Source: Paenibacillus dendritiformis
Lineage (GTDB): Bacteria; Bacillota; Bacilli; Paenibacillales; Paenibacillaceae
Length of the DNA: 64,000 bases
Direction: 5' to 3'
NCBI RefSeq assembly: GCF_021654795.1
Contig: NZ_AP025344.1
Location: forward strand, 434,001 to 498,000
Shown here one piece after another: positions 45,051 to 56,786 of the stretch. The stretch's first letter is position 1, and each line of letters begins with the position of its first letter. Below the pieces are notes generated by a model. The model was given only the letters and a program-made list of their open reading frames with translations, had not been told where the DNA came from and did no database searches. The translations under genes and the position numbers were made by a program.

Positions 45051-46454
45051 TCAGTGAAGCGCCAAGAGAAGAATGGCGGCGAGCGTGGTTGCCGCCAGCC
45101 CGATGACGACGGGAATCAGATTGCGGCGGGCCAATTCGAACGGGCTGACGCCGCAGATGGCGGCCGCGGGGATAAGCGCCCACGGAATAAGCGTGCCGCC
45201 CCCGACCCAGATGCCCGCGATCTGGCCGAGCGCGGTCAAGGTCGCCGTGCCGCCGCCGCTGGCGGTTCCGAACAGGGAGGCGATCGAGCCGGCGAGCGAG
45301 ATGCCGGAGAAGCCGGAGCCGTCCAGGCCCGTAATGGCTCCGACCACCGCCAGCGTCCCGGCTCCGGCAGCCGGATGGAGCGGCACGCTATGGGCCAGCG
45401 CGACGCCCAGATCATTGACGATCCCTTGGGATCCCTTCGGCAGTCCCTGATGGAACAGTTCGAGAAAGGCCGCATCGCCGAGATAGAAAAAGGCGGCGAT
45501 CGGAATGACCGGGCCGAACACCTTGAAGCCGAACTGGAGGCCTTCGATGAGGTAGGAGGTCGTCGCCTCCAGCGCCTGCTTCCGATGGGTAAGCCCGGCC
45601 AGGAGCACGAGAATCGCGATCGCCGTGCCGCCGATAAGGGCGGTCGCCTCACCGCCTTGAAGATCGAGGCGGAACAGGAGAATGACATCGACGGCGAACA
45701 GCAGCGGAATAAGCAGCGCTATCGCCGCCTTCGCCCAGCCGGACAGAGGCAGGCGCGTCGGCTCGCTGCCTGCCGCATTCTTCGCCAAGCCGGTCGCCAT
45801 CGTCAGCCGGCCGAGCCGCATATCGCGGCGCATCATCCAGTAGGAGACGGCGATCGTGACCGCGCCCATGACGAGGACGAGCGGCACGCTGGCCTGCAAT
45901 ACCTGCTGTACAGGCAGACCCGCCGCGTCGGCGGTCAGCTTCGGCGCGCCCTGGATGACGAAGTCGCCGGACAGCGCGATCCCATGGCCGAACAGATTCA
46001 TGGCCATGGCGACCGCCAGCGGCGGAAGGCCGACGCGGACCGCAGCCGGCAGCAGGACGGCGCCGATAAGAGCGACGGCCGGGGAAGGCCAGAAGAAGAG
46101 GCTGATGAGGAACATCAGAAGCCCGACCGTCCAATAGGCCGGCCCTGGCCCCCGCATGAGCCGCGTGAACGGGGAGATCATGGTCTCGTTCACGCCGGAC
46201 GCGAGCATTACGCGGCTCATCGCGACAATGATGGAGATGATGAGTATCGTCCCCAGCAACTGCTCCAGCGCATAGATGAAGCTTGTGAACATGCCGCTTA
46301 CCGCCGAGCTGGCCGATGAGGTGGCGAGCAAGCCTAACGCAAAGATGCCGATCAAGCAGACGACCGTGGTGTCCCGCCGCAGGACGAGGCACAGAATGAT
46401 GAGGGCGACGAACAGCAAATAGACGGCGTGAATGCCGGTTAATGCGACTGTCAT
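45051..46454 (-). CDS. multi-pass membrane transporter, substrate unknown
   Basis: A 467-residue protein with about 11-12 hydrophobic helices and two glycine-rich re-entrant-like segments (LFGHGIALSGDFVIQGAP near 155; GTASGGGTATLTALGQIAGIWVGGG near 415) like those of the ion-transporter (GntP/CitM-type) superfamily. I cannot name the family or substrate. The start at 46454 has GGAGG upstream; the longer frame from 46490 adds a basic tail without a site. A nearby dehydrogenase gene suggests an organic acid or sugar acid. Confidence 0.7.
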   Translation of the reverse strand: MTVALTGIHAVYLLFVALIILCLVLRRDTTVVCLIGIFALGLLATSSASSAVSGMFTSFIYALEQLLGTILIISIIVAMSRVMLASGVNETMISPFTRLMRGPGPAYWTVGLLMFLISLFFWPSPAVALIGAVLLPAAVRVGLPPLAVAMAMNLFGHGIALSGDFVIQGAPKLTADAAGLPVQQVLQASVPLVLVMGAVTIAVSYWMMRRDMRLGRLTMATGLAKNAAGSEPTRLPLSGWAKAAIALLIPLLFAVDVILLFRLDLQGGEATALIGGTAIAILVLLAGLTHRKQALEATTSYLIEGLQFGFKVFGPVIPIAAFFYLGDAAFLELFHQGLPKGSQGIVNDLGVALAHSVPLHPAAGAGTLAVVGAITGLDGSGFSGISLAGSIASLFGTASGGGTATLTALGQIAGIWVGGGTLIPWALIPAAAICGVSPFELARRNLIPVVIGLAATTLAAILLLALH

Positions 46455-46587
46455 ACAGAATCGCCTCCGTTGGATATGCCTTGGTCTCACGATAGTTCAT
46501 CCTATGCGGAAGCCTAGCTGTTGGGAAGCGGTTGGAATCGGGGGCAGGAGGAAAATAATCAGGACAAATCCCGGGGGCCGAGGACGC

Positions 46588-46631
46588 AAAAAGGGCTGCT
46601 CCCGGTCATCGTGGACCTTGGGAACAGCCCT
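46588..46631 (-). terminator. intrinsic terminator of the aconitase gene
   Basis: On the minus strand AGGGCTGTTCCC pairs with GGGAGCAGCCCT (one G-T/mismatch) and is followed by TTTTT. Confidence 0.82.
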
Positions 46632-46670
46632 GTTATTCATTAATCATCGTTACGCAGTCAGACGGATCGT

Positions 46671-49397
<2,727 letters not shown>

Positions 49398-49720
49398 TGA
49401 AAATTACCTCCCTCTAGATTCTGTACATCCGAAGCTCCTCAAGGAGCTTCACGCTGTCATGCTTCGTTTGCTTCTCATTGTTCGTTTCATCTAATGGAAC
49501 TCGATTTCATAATTGCTTCACATCTTTAGTATATCGTGTTCGGGGGACACCGTAAAGAGCTTTTCCCGTACAAACATGCCTAAATCTACCACCTCGACAT
49601 GCCGAGCGGATTTTCTGCATACAATGGATAGCAAAATACCGGGCCGGCGGAGAAAAAAGAGCGACAGGCTCTATCCGCGGCTTACGCCGCAATACATGAG
49701 TAAAGGAGGTGGAGAGGGGA
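49398..49720. other. divergent intergenic region, aconitase and amidase genes
   Basis: About 320 bases containing the promoters of both divergent genes. I see no hairpin, riboswitch or small gene that I can support. Confidence 0.5.
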
Positions 49721-50716
49721 ATGCGTCATGATTGGAAGACGACCCTTTATTTGTACGTGGATCAGCATAATCGTTCCGAAATTGACGATCGGCCCCGGGC
49801 TATCCAGGCCCCGGTGACCGACATGGAGCATGCGCTTCTCGCGAGCGATCGGGCACAGAGGCTGGCTTCGTGGTATGAGAGCAGGGGGGCAAGCCCGACC
49901 AAGTGCGAGACGCAGGCGAAGCTCCTGCGCGCCCACGAGGCCGAGCAGGAGGTAACGGTAGACCTCGAGTTCCATATTCGGAGAGGCTATGAGCAGAAGG
50001 GGCTGCCTCTGAAGGATGAGAGAATTGAGAGAGAACGGCTGACCTTGCTCAAGGAAGGAAGCGGTTGGGTCGTGGCCAAAGTGGAAATTCCGGTGCCGGA
50101 GCGCCGAGGCATGCAGTTCGACGGGGCTGAGCAGGAGCGGGCATCGCGTTCGTGCCGCTCGCAGCCGCTGTTGAATCGAGATGTGCTGGGACCGTCAGGC
50201 TCCCTCCGGGCCATTCCGTACCGCCGCGATAAAGCGGTCGCTTACGCAGACCAATGGTGGAATGAACCGAACCCGCGCTTCCTCAGCTTCGAGGTGGATT
50301 GCACCAATTATATCTCGCAATGTCTCTTTGCAGGGGGCGCACCGATGAACTATACTGGTAGAAGAGATTCGGGCTGGTGGTATAAAGGCATGGTTAACGG
50401 CCAGGAAGCGTGGAGCTACAGCTGGGCGGTAGCGAACAGCTTGGAGCGGCATTTGACGAACAGCACGCACGGTCTGCGGGCCGAGCTGGTCGATCATCCC
50501 GGCGATCTGCAGCTTGGCGACGTGATTGCGTATGATTGGGACGGGAACGGTCATTACCAGCATACGACGATGGTCACCGCATTCGATGCGAACGGCATGC
50601 CGCTGGTGAACGCTCACACGGTAAGCAGCCGCCACCGGTACTGGGATTACCAGGACTCGTATGCATGGACGGAAGCGACGAAGTACCGCTTCTTCCATAT
50701 TGTCGATGCATTTTAG
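49721..50716 (+). CDS. amidase-domain protein (Amidase_6 type)
   Basis: A 331-residue protein. The N-terminal half (about 1-150) is charged and unrecognised. The C-terminal half (about 155-331) is a papain-like putative amidase domain: the motif FEVDCTNYISQCLFAGG with the likely nucleophile Cys, then YDWDGNGHYQHTTMV with the likely catalytic His. No clear signal peptide is seen, unlike many cell-wall amidases. The start at 49721 has AAAGGAGGTG upstream. Placed before ddl, so a link to peptidoglycan is possible but not shown. Confidence 0.78.
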   Translation: MRHDWKTTLYLYVDQHNRSEIDDRPRAIQAPVTDMEHALLASDRAQRLASWYESRGASPTKCETQAKLLRAHEAEQEVTVDLEFHIRRGYEQKGLPLKDERIERERLTLLKEGSGWVVAKVEIPVPERRGMQFDGAEQERASRSCRSQPLLNRDVLGPSGSLRAIPYRRDKAVAYADQWWNEPNPRFLSFEVDCTNYISQCLFAGGAPMNYTGRRDSGWWYKGMVNGQEAWSYSWAVANSLERHLTNSTHGLRAELVDHPGDLQLGDVIAYDWDGNGHYQHTTMVTAFDANGMPLVNAHTVSSRHRYWDYQDSYAWTEATKYRFFHIVDAF

Positions 50717-50837
50717 GTTGCCAGGCGGGGAAGGAGACAATCCGTTCCCGCTTATTGCGGCGTGGCCCGATGTGCGAGGCGTGACGGGCATTCTGGGAGA
50801 AGACAACAGGCGCATCAGGCGCTAACCGGAGGGGAAC

Positions 50838-51959
50838 ATGGAACAAGAACGCAAATTGCGCGTCGGTCTCATCTACGGCGGCAAATCAGGGGAACACGAA
50901 GTATCGTTGTCTACGGCTTTTGCGGTGATGGGAGCGATGGATTACGGCAAGTATGAGATCCTTCCTTTTTATATTACGAAAAGGGGAGAGTGGCGGGTCG
51001 GAACGTGGCGGGACCGGCCGTTCACGAACCAAGAGGAGCTGACGCTGGAGTCGTTCAGAGGGGGAACCGTAACCGCGATGGAGATGCTGTTCGCCGGCCT
51101 GGACAGCGCGGAAGGCATATCGGAGGAAGCCATGAATACGCGCCAGATCGATGTGGCCTTCCCGCTGCTCCACGGCACGAACGGAGAAGACGGCACCATC
51201 CAGGGACTTCTCGAGATGGCCGCTATCCCGTATGTCGGTGCGGGGGTGCTCGCCTCTTCCGTCGGAATGGACAAAGCCGTCATGAAGCAAGTCTTTGCTC
51301 ACGCCGGCTTGCCGCAGTGCAAATATGAGCACTTTCTCCGTTGGGAATGGGATCAGAATCAAGCGGAGATTCTGGATCGGGTGCAGACCGAATTGGGCTA
51401 TCCTTGCTTCGTCAAGCCGGCGAACCTCGGCTCCTCGGTCGGCATCTCCAAAGCGCGCAATGCAGCGGAATTGAAGCAGGCGATCGAACTCGCGCTGCAA
51501 TACGATCGGAAGATAATTGTAGAGGAGTTCGTTGACGCGCGGGAAGTGGAAGTAAGCGTTCTGGGCAATGACGAGCCGCAAGCATCCATACCGGGCGAGA
51601 TAATCTCATCCAACGAATTCTATGATTATAAGGCAAAATATATCGACGGCAAATCACAAATCGCCATCCCCGCGCCATTGGACGAGGAATTGCTGGAGCG
51701 TATCCGCGAGATGGCGCTGCAGGCCTACCGTGCCATCGACGGCTCAGGCCTGTCGCGCGTGGATTTCTTCGTCCGCCGTTCCGACATGGCTGTCCTGATT
51801 AATGAAGTCAATACGATGCCTGGCTTTACTCCGATCAGCATGTACCCGATCCTGTGGCAGGAGATGGGCATCACGTATCCGGCTCTGCTCGATCGCCTGA
51901 TTCAGCTCGCTCTGGAGCGCTTCGAGACGAAGCGGAAGCTGCACTATGAGAACGTATAG
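50838..51959 (+). CDS. ddl: D-alanine--D-alanine ligase
   Basis: ATP-grasp enzyme making the D-Ala-D-Ala dipeptide for peptidoglycan, 373 residues. The N-terminal GGKSGEHEVS (14-23), the ATP-grasp PCFVKPANLGSSVGISKA (about 192-209) and the metal-binding NEVNTMPGF near 324 are intact. The omega-loop contains YDYKAKY, the Tyr type associated with D-Ala-D-Ala rather than D-Ala-D-Lac. GGAGGGGAAC precedes the ATG. Confidence 0.95.
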   Translation: MEQERKLRVGLIYGGKSGEHEVSLSTAFAVMGAMDYGKYEILPFYITKRGEWRVGTWRDRPFTNQEELTLESFRGGTVTAMEMLFAGLDSAEGISEEAMNTRQIDVAFPLLHGTNGEDGTIQGLLEMAAIPYVGAGVLASSVGMDKAVMKQVFAHAGLPQCKYEHFLRWEWDQNQAEILDRVQTELGYPCFVKPANLGSSVGISKARNAAELKQAIELALQYDRKIIVEEFVDAREVEVSVLGNDEPQASIPGEIISSNEFYDYKAKYIDGKSQIAIPAPLDEELLERIREMALQAYRAIDGSGLSRVDFFVRRSDMAVLINEVNTMPGFTPISMYPILWQEMGITYPALLDRLIQLALERFETKRKLHYENV

Positions 51960-52095
51960 CATCATCTAGCCTTCACAGCTTGCTTCCCGTGTTCCCTTGG
52001 TCGGGGAGGGGATGCTGGCAGGCTAAGGCGGAACGAAAACAATCGTATAGGGCCTGCGGCCTCGGACATGGATATCATGTATCGGGCGGCTTGTC

Positions 52096-52135
52096 GAGAA
52101 ACCCGGTCTTTGCTAAGACTTCGGGTTTCTTTTTC
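52096..52135 (+). terminator. intrinsic terminator after ddl
   Basis: GAAACCCG pairs with CGGGTTTC (with an inner CTT/AAG) and is followed by TTTTTCTT. The stretch 52136-52461 has no recognisable gene. Confidence 0.8.
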
Positions 52136-52461
52136 TTCTGGGCGTGTTGCAGGAGAACAATGCATATAATAGGAAGAAAAACGGAAAATGACACCCGTCG
52201 AGGAGAACACTGGCATGCGGTGAAATCGGTGGAAAGGACATGTCGAATGAGGGATATGCCTTTCGAACCTCTTTCGGGCACTATCCCCTTGCTTCATAAA
52301 AGAGAAAAAAGAACGCGCCTGTCGAACAACATGAACGTTATAGGGGACGATACCCGAGACCCTGTTCGGTTGTCGCTCTACGGATGAGCATGTACCTGGC
52401 TGCTGCCCGCGAACCCGGACTGTTCAGGCGGCCTGAGTCCTATTCCCCGGGCCTGACTCCG

Positions 52462-52790
52462 CGACCTATCCCGCGCTGAGCGTAAGGGATAGTGACCGTA
52501 AGGCCCTATAGGCCACGACCCATCCCCGCGCTGAGGGGAAGGGATAGTGACCGTAAGGGTCCTGTAGGCCACGACCTATCCCGCGCTGAGGGGAAGGGAT
52601 AGTGACCGTAAGGGTCCTGTAGCCCACGACCCGTCCCGCGCTGAGGGGAAGGGATAGTGACCGTAAGGCCCTATAGGCCGGGACCTATCCCGCGCTGAGG
52701 GGAAGGGATAGTGACCGTAAGGGCCTGTAGCCCGCGACCTATCCCTTGCTGAGGGGAAGGGATAGTGACCGTAAGGGCCCGGCGTCCCGG
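52462..52790. repeat. six-copy tandem repeat, 54-56 bp units
   Basis: Copies start at 52462, 52516, 52572, 52627, 52681 and 52735. Each contains CTATCCC-GCGCTGAGGGGAA-GGGATAG, whose arms pair, then GTGACCGTAAGG. Copies differ mostly in the spacer (for instance GGGTCCTGTAGG versus GGCCCTATAGG). Unit length varies by 1-2 bp, which breaks any reading frame through the array, so it is probably non-coding. Confidence 0.92.
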
Positions 52791-52931
52791 CCGCTCCCGA
52801 ACTGTTGCGAGTGGACATCGACGGGGCAAAGAGATCGACGGGGAGCGGGAGTTGTGCCACAATAGATATTAAACAAGAAGAAGGCTGCGAGCGAGCAACC
52901 CATTTTAGGAAAAAAAGGAGGAAGGAGACCT

Positions 52932-53438
52932 ATGCGCATCGGAATCGTGTCGGATACCCATATGCCTCATCGGGGACAAAAGCTGCCTCGCGCTCTGATC
53001 AAGGGACTGCGCGGCGTTGACCTTATCCTCCACGCGGGAGATTGGACTTCGGCAAGCGTTATCCCGATGTTCGAGTCGTTGGCCCCGGTTGACAGTGTCG
53101 CCGGGAATAATGACGGCGCCGATATTGTGAAGCGCTTCGGCCGCCGTAAAATCATTGAGGCTGGCGGTATCCGAATCGGCCTCGTTCATGGGGACGGGGC
53201 AGGCCGATCGACGACGAAGGATGTCGCCTTCCATACTTTCCGTAACCAAGGCGTCGATATCATTGTCTTCGGCCATTCGCACATCCCGCATGTGGAAGAA
53301 AGAGAGGGGATTTTGCTCTTCAATCCCGGATCTCCGACGGACAAACGGTCTCAACCGAAGTATTCGTACGGCCTGCTGGATATCGAAGAGGATCTGTCCC
53401 TCCGGCTTCGCCATGTCTATTACCGCAGCAAGGCGTAA
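52932..53438 (+). CDS. YfcE/MJ0936-type metallophosphoesterase
   Basis: A 168-residue phosphodiesterase with the complete two-metal motif set: SDTHMP (8-13), HAGDWT (34-39), GNND (58-61), HGD (85-87) and GHSHIPH (114-120). Members hydrolyse small phosphodiesters; the natural substrate is unknown. AAAGGAGG is upstream of the ATG. It follows the 55-bp repeat array by 140 bases. Confidence 0.9.
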   Translation: MRIGIVSDTHMPHRGQKLPRALIKGLRGVDLILHAGDWTSASVIPMFESLAPVDSVAGNNDGADIVKRFGRRKIIEAGGIRIGLVHGDGAGRSTTKDVAFHTFRNQGVDIIVFGHSHIPHVEEREGILLFNPGSPTDKRSQPKYSYGLLDIEEDLSLRLRHVYYRSKA

Positions 53439-53628
53439 TCGATTGAATAATCTCCACTCCTATCATCGCCGGGCGGGCTGGCCAACGAAGGCTGGGCCGT
53501 TTCTGTTATATAGTGGAGCGGGTTGCCGGCGGGCGGCGGACGAGCAACGGTAATTTCCGGTGCTGATGGCTGAAGAATGCGCATAAGGTGAAATGTACCT
53601 ATTTCAATGCGAACGGAGGTTCAGGCCC

Positions 53629-53958
53629 TTGCATCAGCCATATTCCGCTCATCATTGCCCGTATCCGCAGCAACATCAAGTTATCTATCAGATGGAGCCG
53701 GGAACGGTTCAAGCCCTGTATTCTTTACGGGATCGGGTTCAACATATGGGGCGTATGTATAAGGATCGGCATGTGCGGGTTCAGACGATAGATGGCCAAG
53801 TCTATGAGGGCATTATCGTTAATGTTGACAGATGTCACCTTTATTTGTACACGAGGATGCTGACAGATCAGCGGGCATTGGGAGGGGCGTACTACAACAA
53901 TGTCATTCTCCCGCTTGTTCTGTACGAGTTGCTGGTTATCACGCTGCTTTCTACGTAA
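53629..53958 (+). CDS. small conserved protein with LSm-like beta segment
   Basis: A 109-residue protein. Residues 1-25 are rich in His, Tyr, Gln and Pro. Residues about 45-75 (HVRVQTIDGQVYEGIIVNVD) have the strand-DG-turn-strand pattern of Sm-like folds, followed by a hydrophobic C-terminus (NNVILPLVLYELLVITLL). I recall similar proteins in Bacillus, but no function. The TTG start at 53629 is chosen because GGAGG lies 9 bases upstream; an in-frame ATG at 53593 is the alternative. Confidence 0.65.
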   Translation: MHQPYSAHHCPYPQQHQVIYQMEPGTVQALYSLRDRVQHMGRMYKDRHVRVQTIDGQVYEGIIVNVDRCHLYLYTRMLTDQRALGGAYYNNVILPLVLYELLVITLLST

Positions 53959-53987
53959 GGCCGCTGAAGTGGAGCGGATCTGTTTCC

Positions 53988-54021
53988 AATCCTTGCATGC
54001 AAAATGCAAGGATTTTTCTTT
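53988..54021 (+). terminator. intrinsic terminator after the small conserved gene
   Basis: AATCCTTGCAT pairs perfectly with ATGCAAGGATT around GCAAA, followed by TTTCTTTTTTT. Confidence 0.88.
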
Positions 54022-54531
54022 TTTTGGGGATAGCAAGGAGAAGTAGTCCTTTTTTCTCCATTTTGGTTTATCCATTTTTAGGATTAATTTGGTATGAAGT
54101 TAGTAGAAATTAACTAGAAATTGTTAAAAACATTTCGATGCAATGAATGTTAATATAAATATGACTAAAGAACGAAAAAACTAGGTATTATTGGTAAAAT
54201 GGTTACAATACCGAAACTTTTAAAGGAGGAATGCGTCTAACCATGACAAATAAAAGAAAACCAGAACCTGACTCCTGCTTTTCTCCTCACTGATGGACGG
54301 ACCTAACCGAGTAGACCGTCTAATCACGGGCCACTGCCTTCCGCCCGCATAGAACCATTTTTTTGACTCAAGGGTCCTGAATAAAAAGAGTCTAAATAAC
54401 CATGTTAAACCATCGGTTTTCTTGGTTATAGTTATTGTTAGGTGTTGCGGTTGATTCCCGCGGCACTACGCGGCACTAGATGAGTCATAAGAAATACGTT
54501 GTGCAGGAAAGGGTGAACAATACTACGATCC
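54022..54531 (+). promoter_or_regulatory. structured leader region before the polysaccharide operon
   Basis: A 510-base gap. It begins AT-rich (54050-54210, probable promoter area). It then has AAAGGAGG with a short frame (54231-54293), a nested hairpin TAACCA...TGGTTA with inner AAACC/GGTTT (54397-54428), and the tandem direct repeat CGCGGCACTA twice (54459-54478) just before the first gene. No known riboswitch class was recognised. Confidence 0.5.
54231..54293 (+). CDS. possible 20-aa leader peptide
   Basis: ATG right after AAAGGAGGA opens a 20-codon frame (MRLTMTNKRKPEPDSCFSPH) in the leader of the polysaccharide operon. Spacing from the ribosome site is poor for the first ATG (1 base) and long for the second (13 bases), so translation is doubtful. 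Confidence 0.25.
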   Translation: MRLTMTNKRKPEPDSCFSPH

Positions 54532-56742
54532 ATGAGCCGGAGAACGAAGTGGAATCTCATCACGGTTGTTGTCTTGCTTCTCGCTGCCGGCGGGCTGGCG
54601 GGGTATTATTTACCCGGTCTGCTGTACCCGAAGCAGACAGCCTATGCCGATCCGAGCGGCATCAAGCTGAAGTTCAAGACGGAAGGAGATCAGTTCCTAG
54701 AGTACAGGAATGAGCAGTTCGAACCGTTATTTGTGAAAGGAGTCAATCTTGGGGCTACTGTTCCGGGACACTTCCCGGGTGAATTTCCGGTCGATGAGGA
54801 GACGTATTTGCGCTGGTTCCGCCAAATTCATGATATGGGCGCCAATGTCATCCGCGTCTATACAGTGCACCAGCCGGTCTTCTACAAGGCGTTAGTGAAG
54901 TTCAATCGGGAGGAAGCGGAGCGCCCGCTTTATTTTATACAAGGAATCTGGTCCCCGGAGGAGCAGCTCATCGAGAAGCAGGATGCGTATCTTCCGGAGA
55001 TCCAACAGGAGTTCAAGCAGGAAATCGAGAAGGCGGTCAAGGCCGTCTACGGGGATCTGGATATCCCGGTCAAGCCGGGAACAGCAGGGGGAGAGTATAA
55101 GCAGAATGCGGGACAGTATTTGATGGCCTGGCATCTGGGGACCGAGTGGGACCCGGCGATGGTCGATAATACGAACCGTCTGCACAAGGATGTGAAGCCC
55201 TACCAAGGAAGCCGGTTCCAGGCGACGGAGAAGGCATCGCCATTCGAGAGCTGGCTGGCAGAAATGATTGATCATGCCGCAGAGCTGGAGCGCCGCTACG
55301 GATGGCAGCACCCGATGACGTTCACCAACTGGGTGACGACCGACGTGCTGACGCATCCCGGCGAACCGCTGTTCCAGGAAGATATGGCCAGCGTCGACGC
55401 GCGCCATATTCAGCCGGTGGATTGGAAGGCCGGATACTTCGCGGCATATCATGTGTATCCGTACTACCCGGACTTTTTCCATCTCGACAAGACGCTGCAG
55501 ACGATCAAGGACGAGAATGGCCAATTCAATACGTATAAGGCGTATTTACGCAAGTTGAAGGCGGAGTATCCCGATATGCCGGTCATGATTACCGAATACG
55601 GGGTGCCAGCCTCGGTCGGCATCTCCCATCTGGGCATGGGCGGCCGCAATCAGGGAGGACATGACGAGCGGGAGCAGGGCCGCATCAATGCCTCCTTGAC
55701 GAAGGACATTTACGACGAGCGGTTCGCCGGCGCCATCCTGTTCATGTGGCAGGACGAATGGTTCAAGAAGACCTGGAATACGATGCGCTTCGAAATTCCG
55801 GACGACCGCCGCTCTTACTGGCTGAACGTGCTGACGAATGAGCAACTGTTCGGCGTCCTCGGCATGTATCCTAGCAAGGAAGAGCAGATCGTGCTCGACG
55901 GCGATTGGAGCGACTGGGAGGCCATGGAGGACAAGGTTCAATTGAAGACCGAGCTTCCGGGCATCCGGGAGATGTGGGCGACCCATGATGAAGCTTACGT
56001 CTATCTCGCGCTCATGCTGGACAAGCCGTTCGATCCGAAGACGCAGAAGCTGCATATCGGCTCCAGCGTGCTGGAGGGGGGCAACCGCACCATGCCGGAG
56101 CTCCCGGGCCTGAAGCTGGATGAAGGGCTGGAGACCCTCATCACGCTCGGCACGGATCAGGAGAGCGAGATTCGGATCGCGTCCAACTATGATTTCAACA
56201 ATCGGTTGTATGGTCCGTCCGGCTATTGGATGGTGGAGCCGGACAAGAAAGAGCTTCAAGATAATTCAGGGATCTTCAATCCGTGGAAATTGGCGGTCAG
56301 CCTGAAGATGGAGCCGCCGGATACGCGAACGGCGCATCCGTTCCAGGATGTGACGGTAGGCAAGCTGATCCGCGGAACGAACAACCCGCGGGATGAACAA
56401 TATCAATCGCTTGCCTCCTGGCAGTACAAAGGGGACTTCATCGAGATGCGCATCCCTTGGATGCTGCTCGGCTTCGCCGACCCGAGCTCGAAGCAGGTCA
56501 TCAGCTACGATGCGGTCAAGGACAAGCGGACGTTCACGACCGTGAAGACGGAAGGCATCCGGTTCCTGCCTTGGCTCTCGGAACGGGGACAGGCTTCCGC
56601 CGGAAAGAAGGCCGAACCTTACGCTTTCCTAAATATCCCAGTATACCAATGGGATGAGTGGGAGCAGGTTGGCTATACCGAGCGATTAAAGCAAAGCTAT
56701 ACCGACATGAAAACGATATTCGAGCAGCTGGGTGCGGAGTAA
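54532..56742 (+). CDS. membrane-anchored TIM-barrel glycosidase-like protein
   Basis: A 736-residue protein with one N-terminal membrane helix (about 9-27), so the rest is outside the cell. Residues about 55-430 look like a clan-A glycoside hydrolase barrel: FVKGVNLGA, a candidate acid/base Glu205 in AWHLGTEWDP and a candidate nucleophile Glu355 in VMITEYGVP. Residues about 450-730 start with IVLDGDWSDWEAM, typical of CBM9-like carbohydrate-binding beta domains. First gene of a six-gene operon with a glycosyltransferase, so it likely trims or remodels the polysaccharide made. The family is inferred from motifs, not confirmed. Confidence 0.75.
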   Translation: MSRRTKWNLITVVVLLLAAGGLAGYYLPGLLYPKQTAYADPSGIKLKFKTEGDQFLEYRNEQFEPLFVKGVNLGATVPGHFPGEFPVDEETYLRWFRQIHDMGANVIRVYTVHQPVFYKALVKFNREEAERPLYFIQGIWSPEEQLIEKQDAYLPEIQQEFKQEIEKAVKAVYGDLDIPVKPGTAGGEYKQNAGQYLMAWHLGTEWDPAMVDNTNRLHKDVKPYQGSRFQATEKASPFESWLAEMIDHAAELERRYGWQHPMTFTNWVTTDVLTHPGEPLFQEDMASVDARHIQPVDWKAGYFAAYHVYPYYPDFFHLDKTLQTIKDENGQFNTYKAYLRKLKAEYPDMPVMITEYGVPASVGISHLGMGGRNQGGHDEREQGRINASLTKDIYDERFAGAILFMWQDEWFKKTWNTMRFEIPDDRRSYWLNVLTNEQLFGVLGMYPSKEEQIVLDGDWSDWEAMEDKVQLKTELPGIREMWATHDEAYVYLALMLDKPFDPKTQKLHIGSSVLEGGNRTMPELPGLKLDEGLETLITLGTDQESEIRIASNYDFNNRLYGPSGYWMVEPDKKELQDNSGIFNPWKLAVSLKMEPPDTRTAHPFQDVTVGKLIRGTNNPRDEQYQSLASWQYKGDFIEMRIPWMLLGFADPSSKQVISYDAVKDKRTFTTVKTEGIRFLPWLSERGQASAGKKAEPYAFLNIPVYQWDEWEQVGYTERLKQSYTDMKTIFEQLGAE

Positions 56743-56786
56743 AGGCCCATAGCTGCGCTTGAGACCGACAAAGGAGGCACGCGTAC

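Noticed and set aside
52462..52790. CRISPR array
   Set aside because: The spacers are near-identical, not unique, units lack the alternating repeat/spacer plan, and no cas gene is nearby.
52576..52860. Minus-strand frame through the 55-bp repeats encoding repeats of GPYGHYPFPSARD
   Set aside because: Repeat units vary between 54, 55 and 56 bp, so the frame is kept only by chance over part of the array; no ribosome site. Treated as non-coding repeat.
54022..54531. c-di-GMP (GEMM) riboswitch before the polysaccharide operon
   Set aside because: The conserved GEMM core sequences are absent; only local hairpins and a direct repeat are seen.
54480..54713. 77-codon plus-strand frame starting at 54480
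   Set aside because: Runs out of frame into the anchored glycosidase-like gene; its C-terminal part is a shadow with no protein features.
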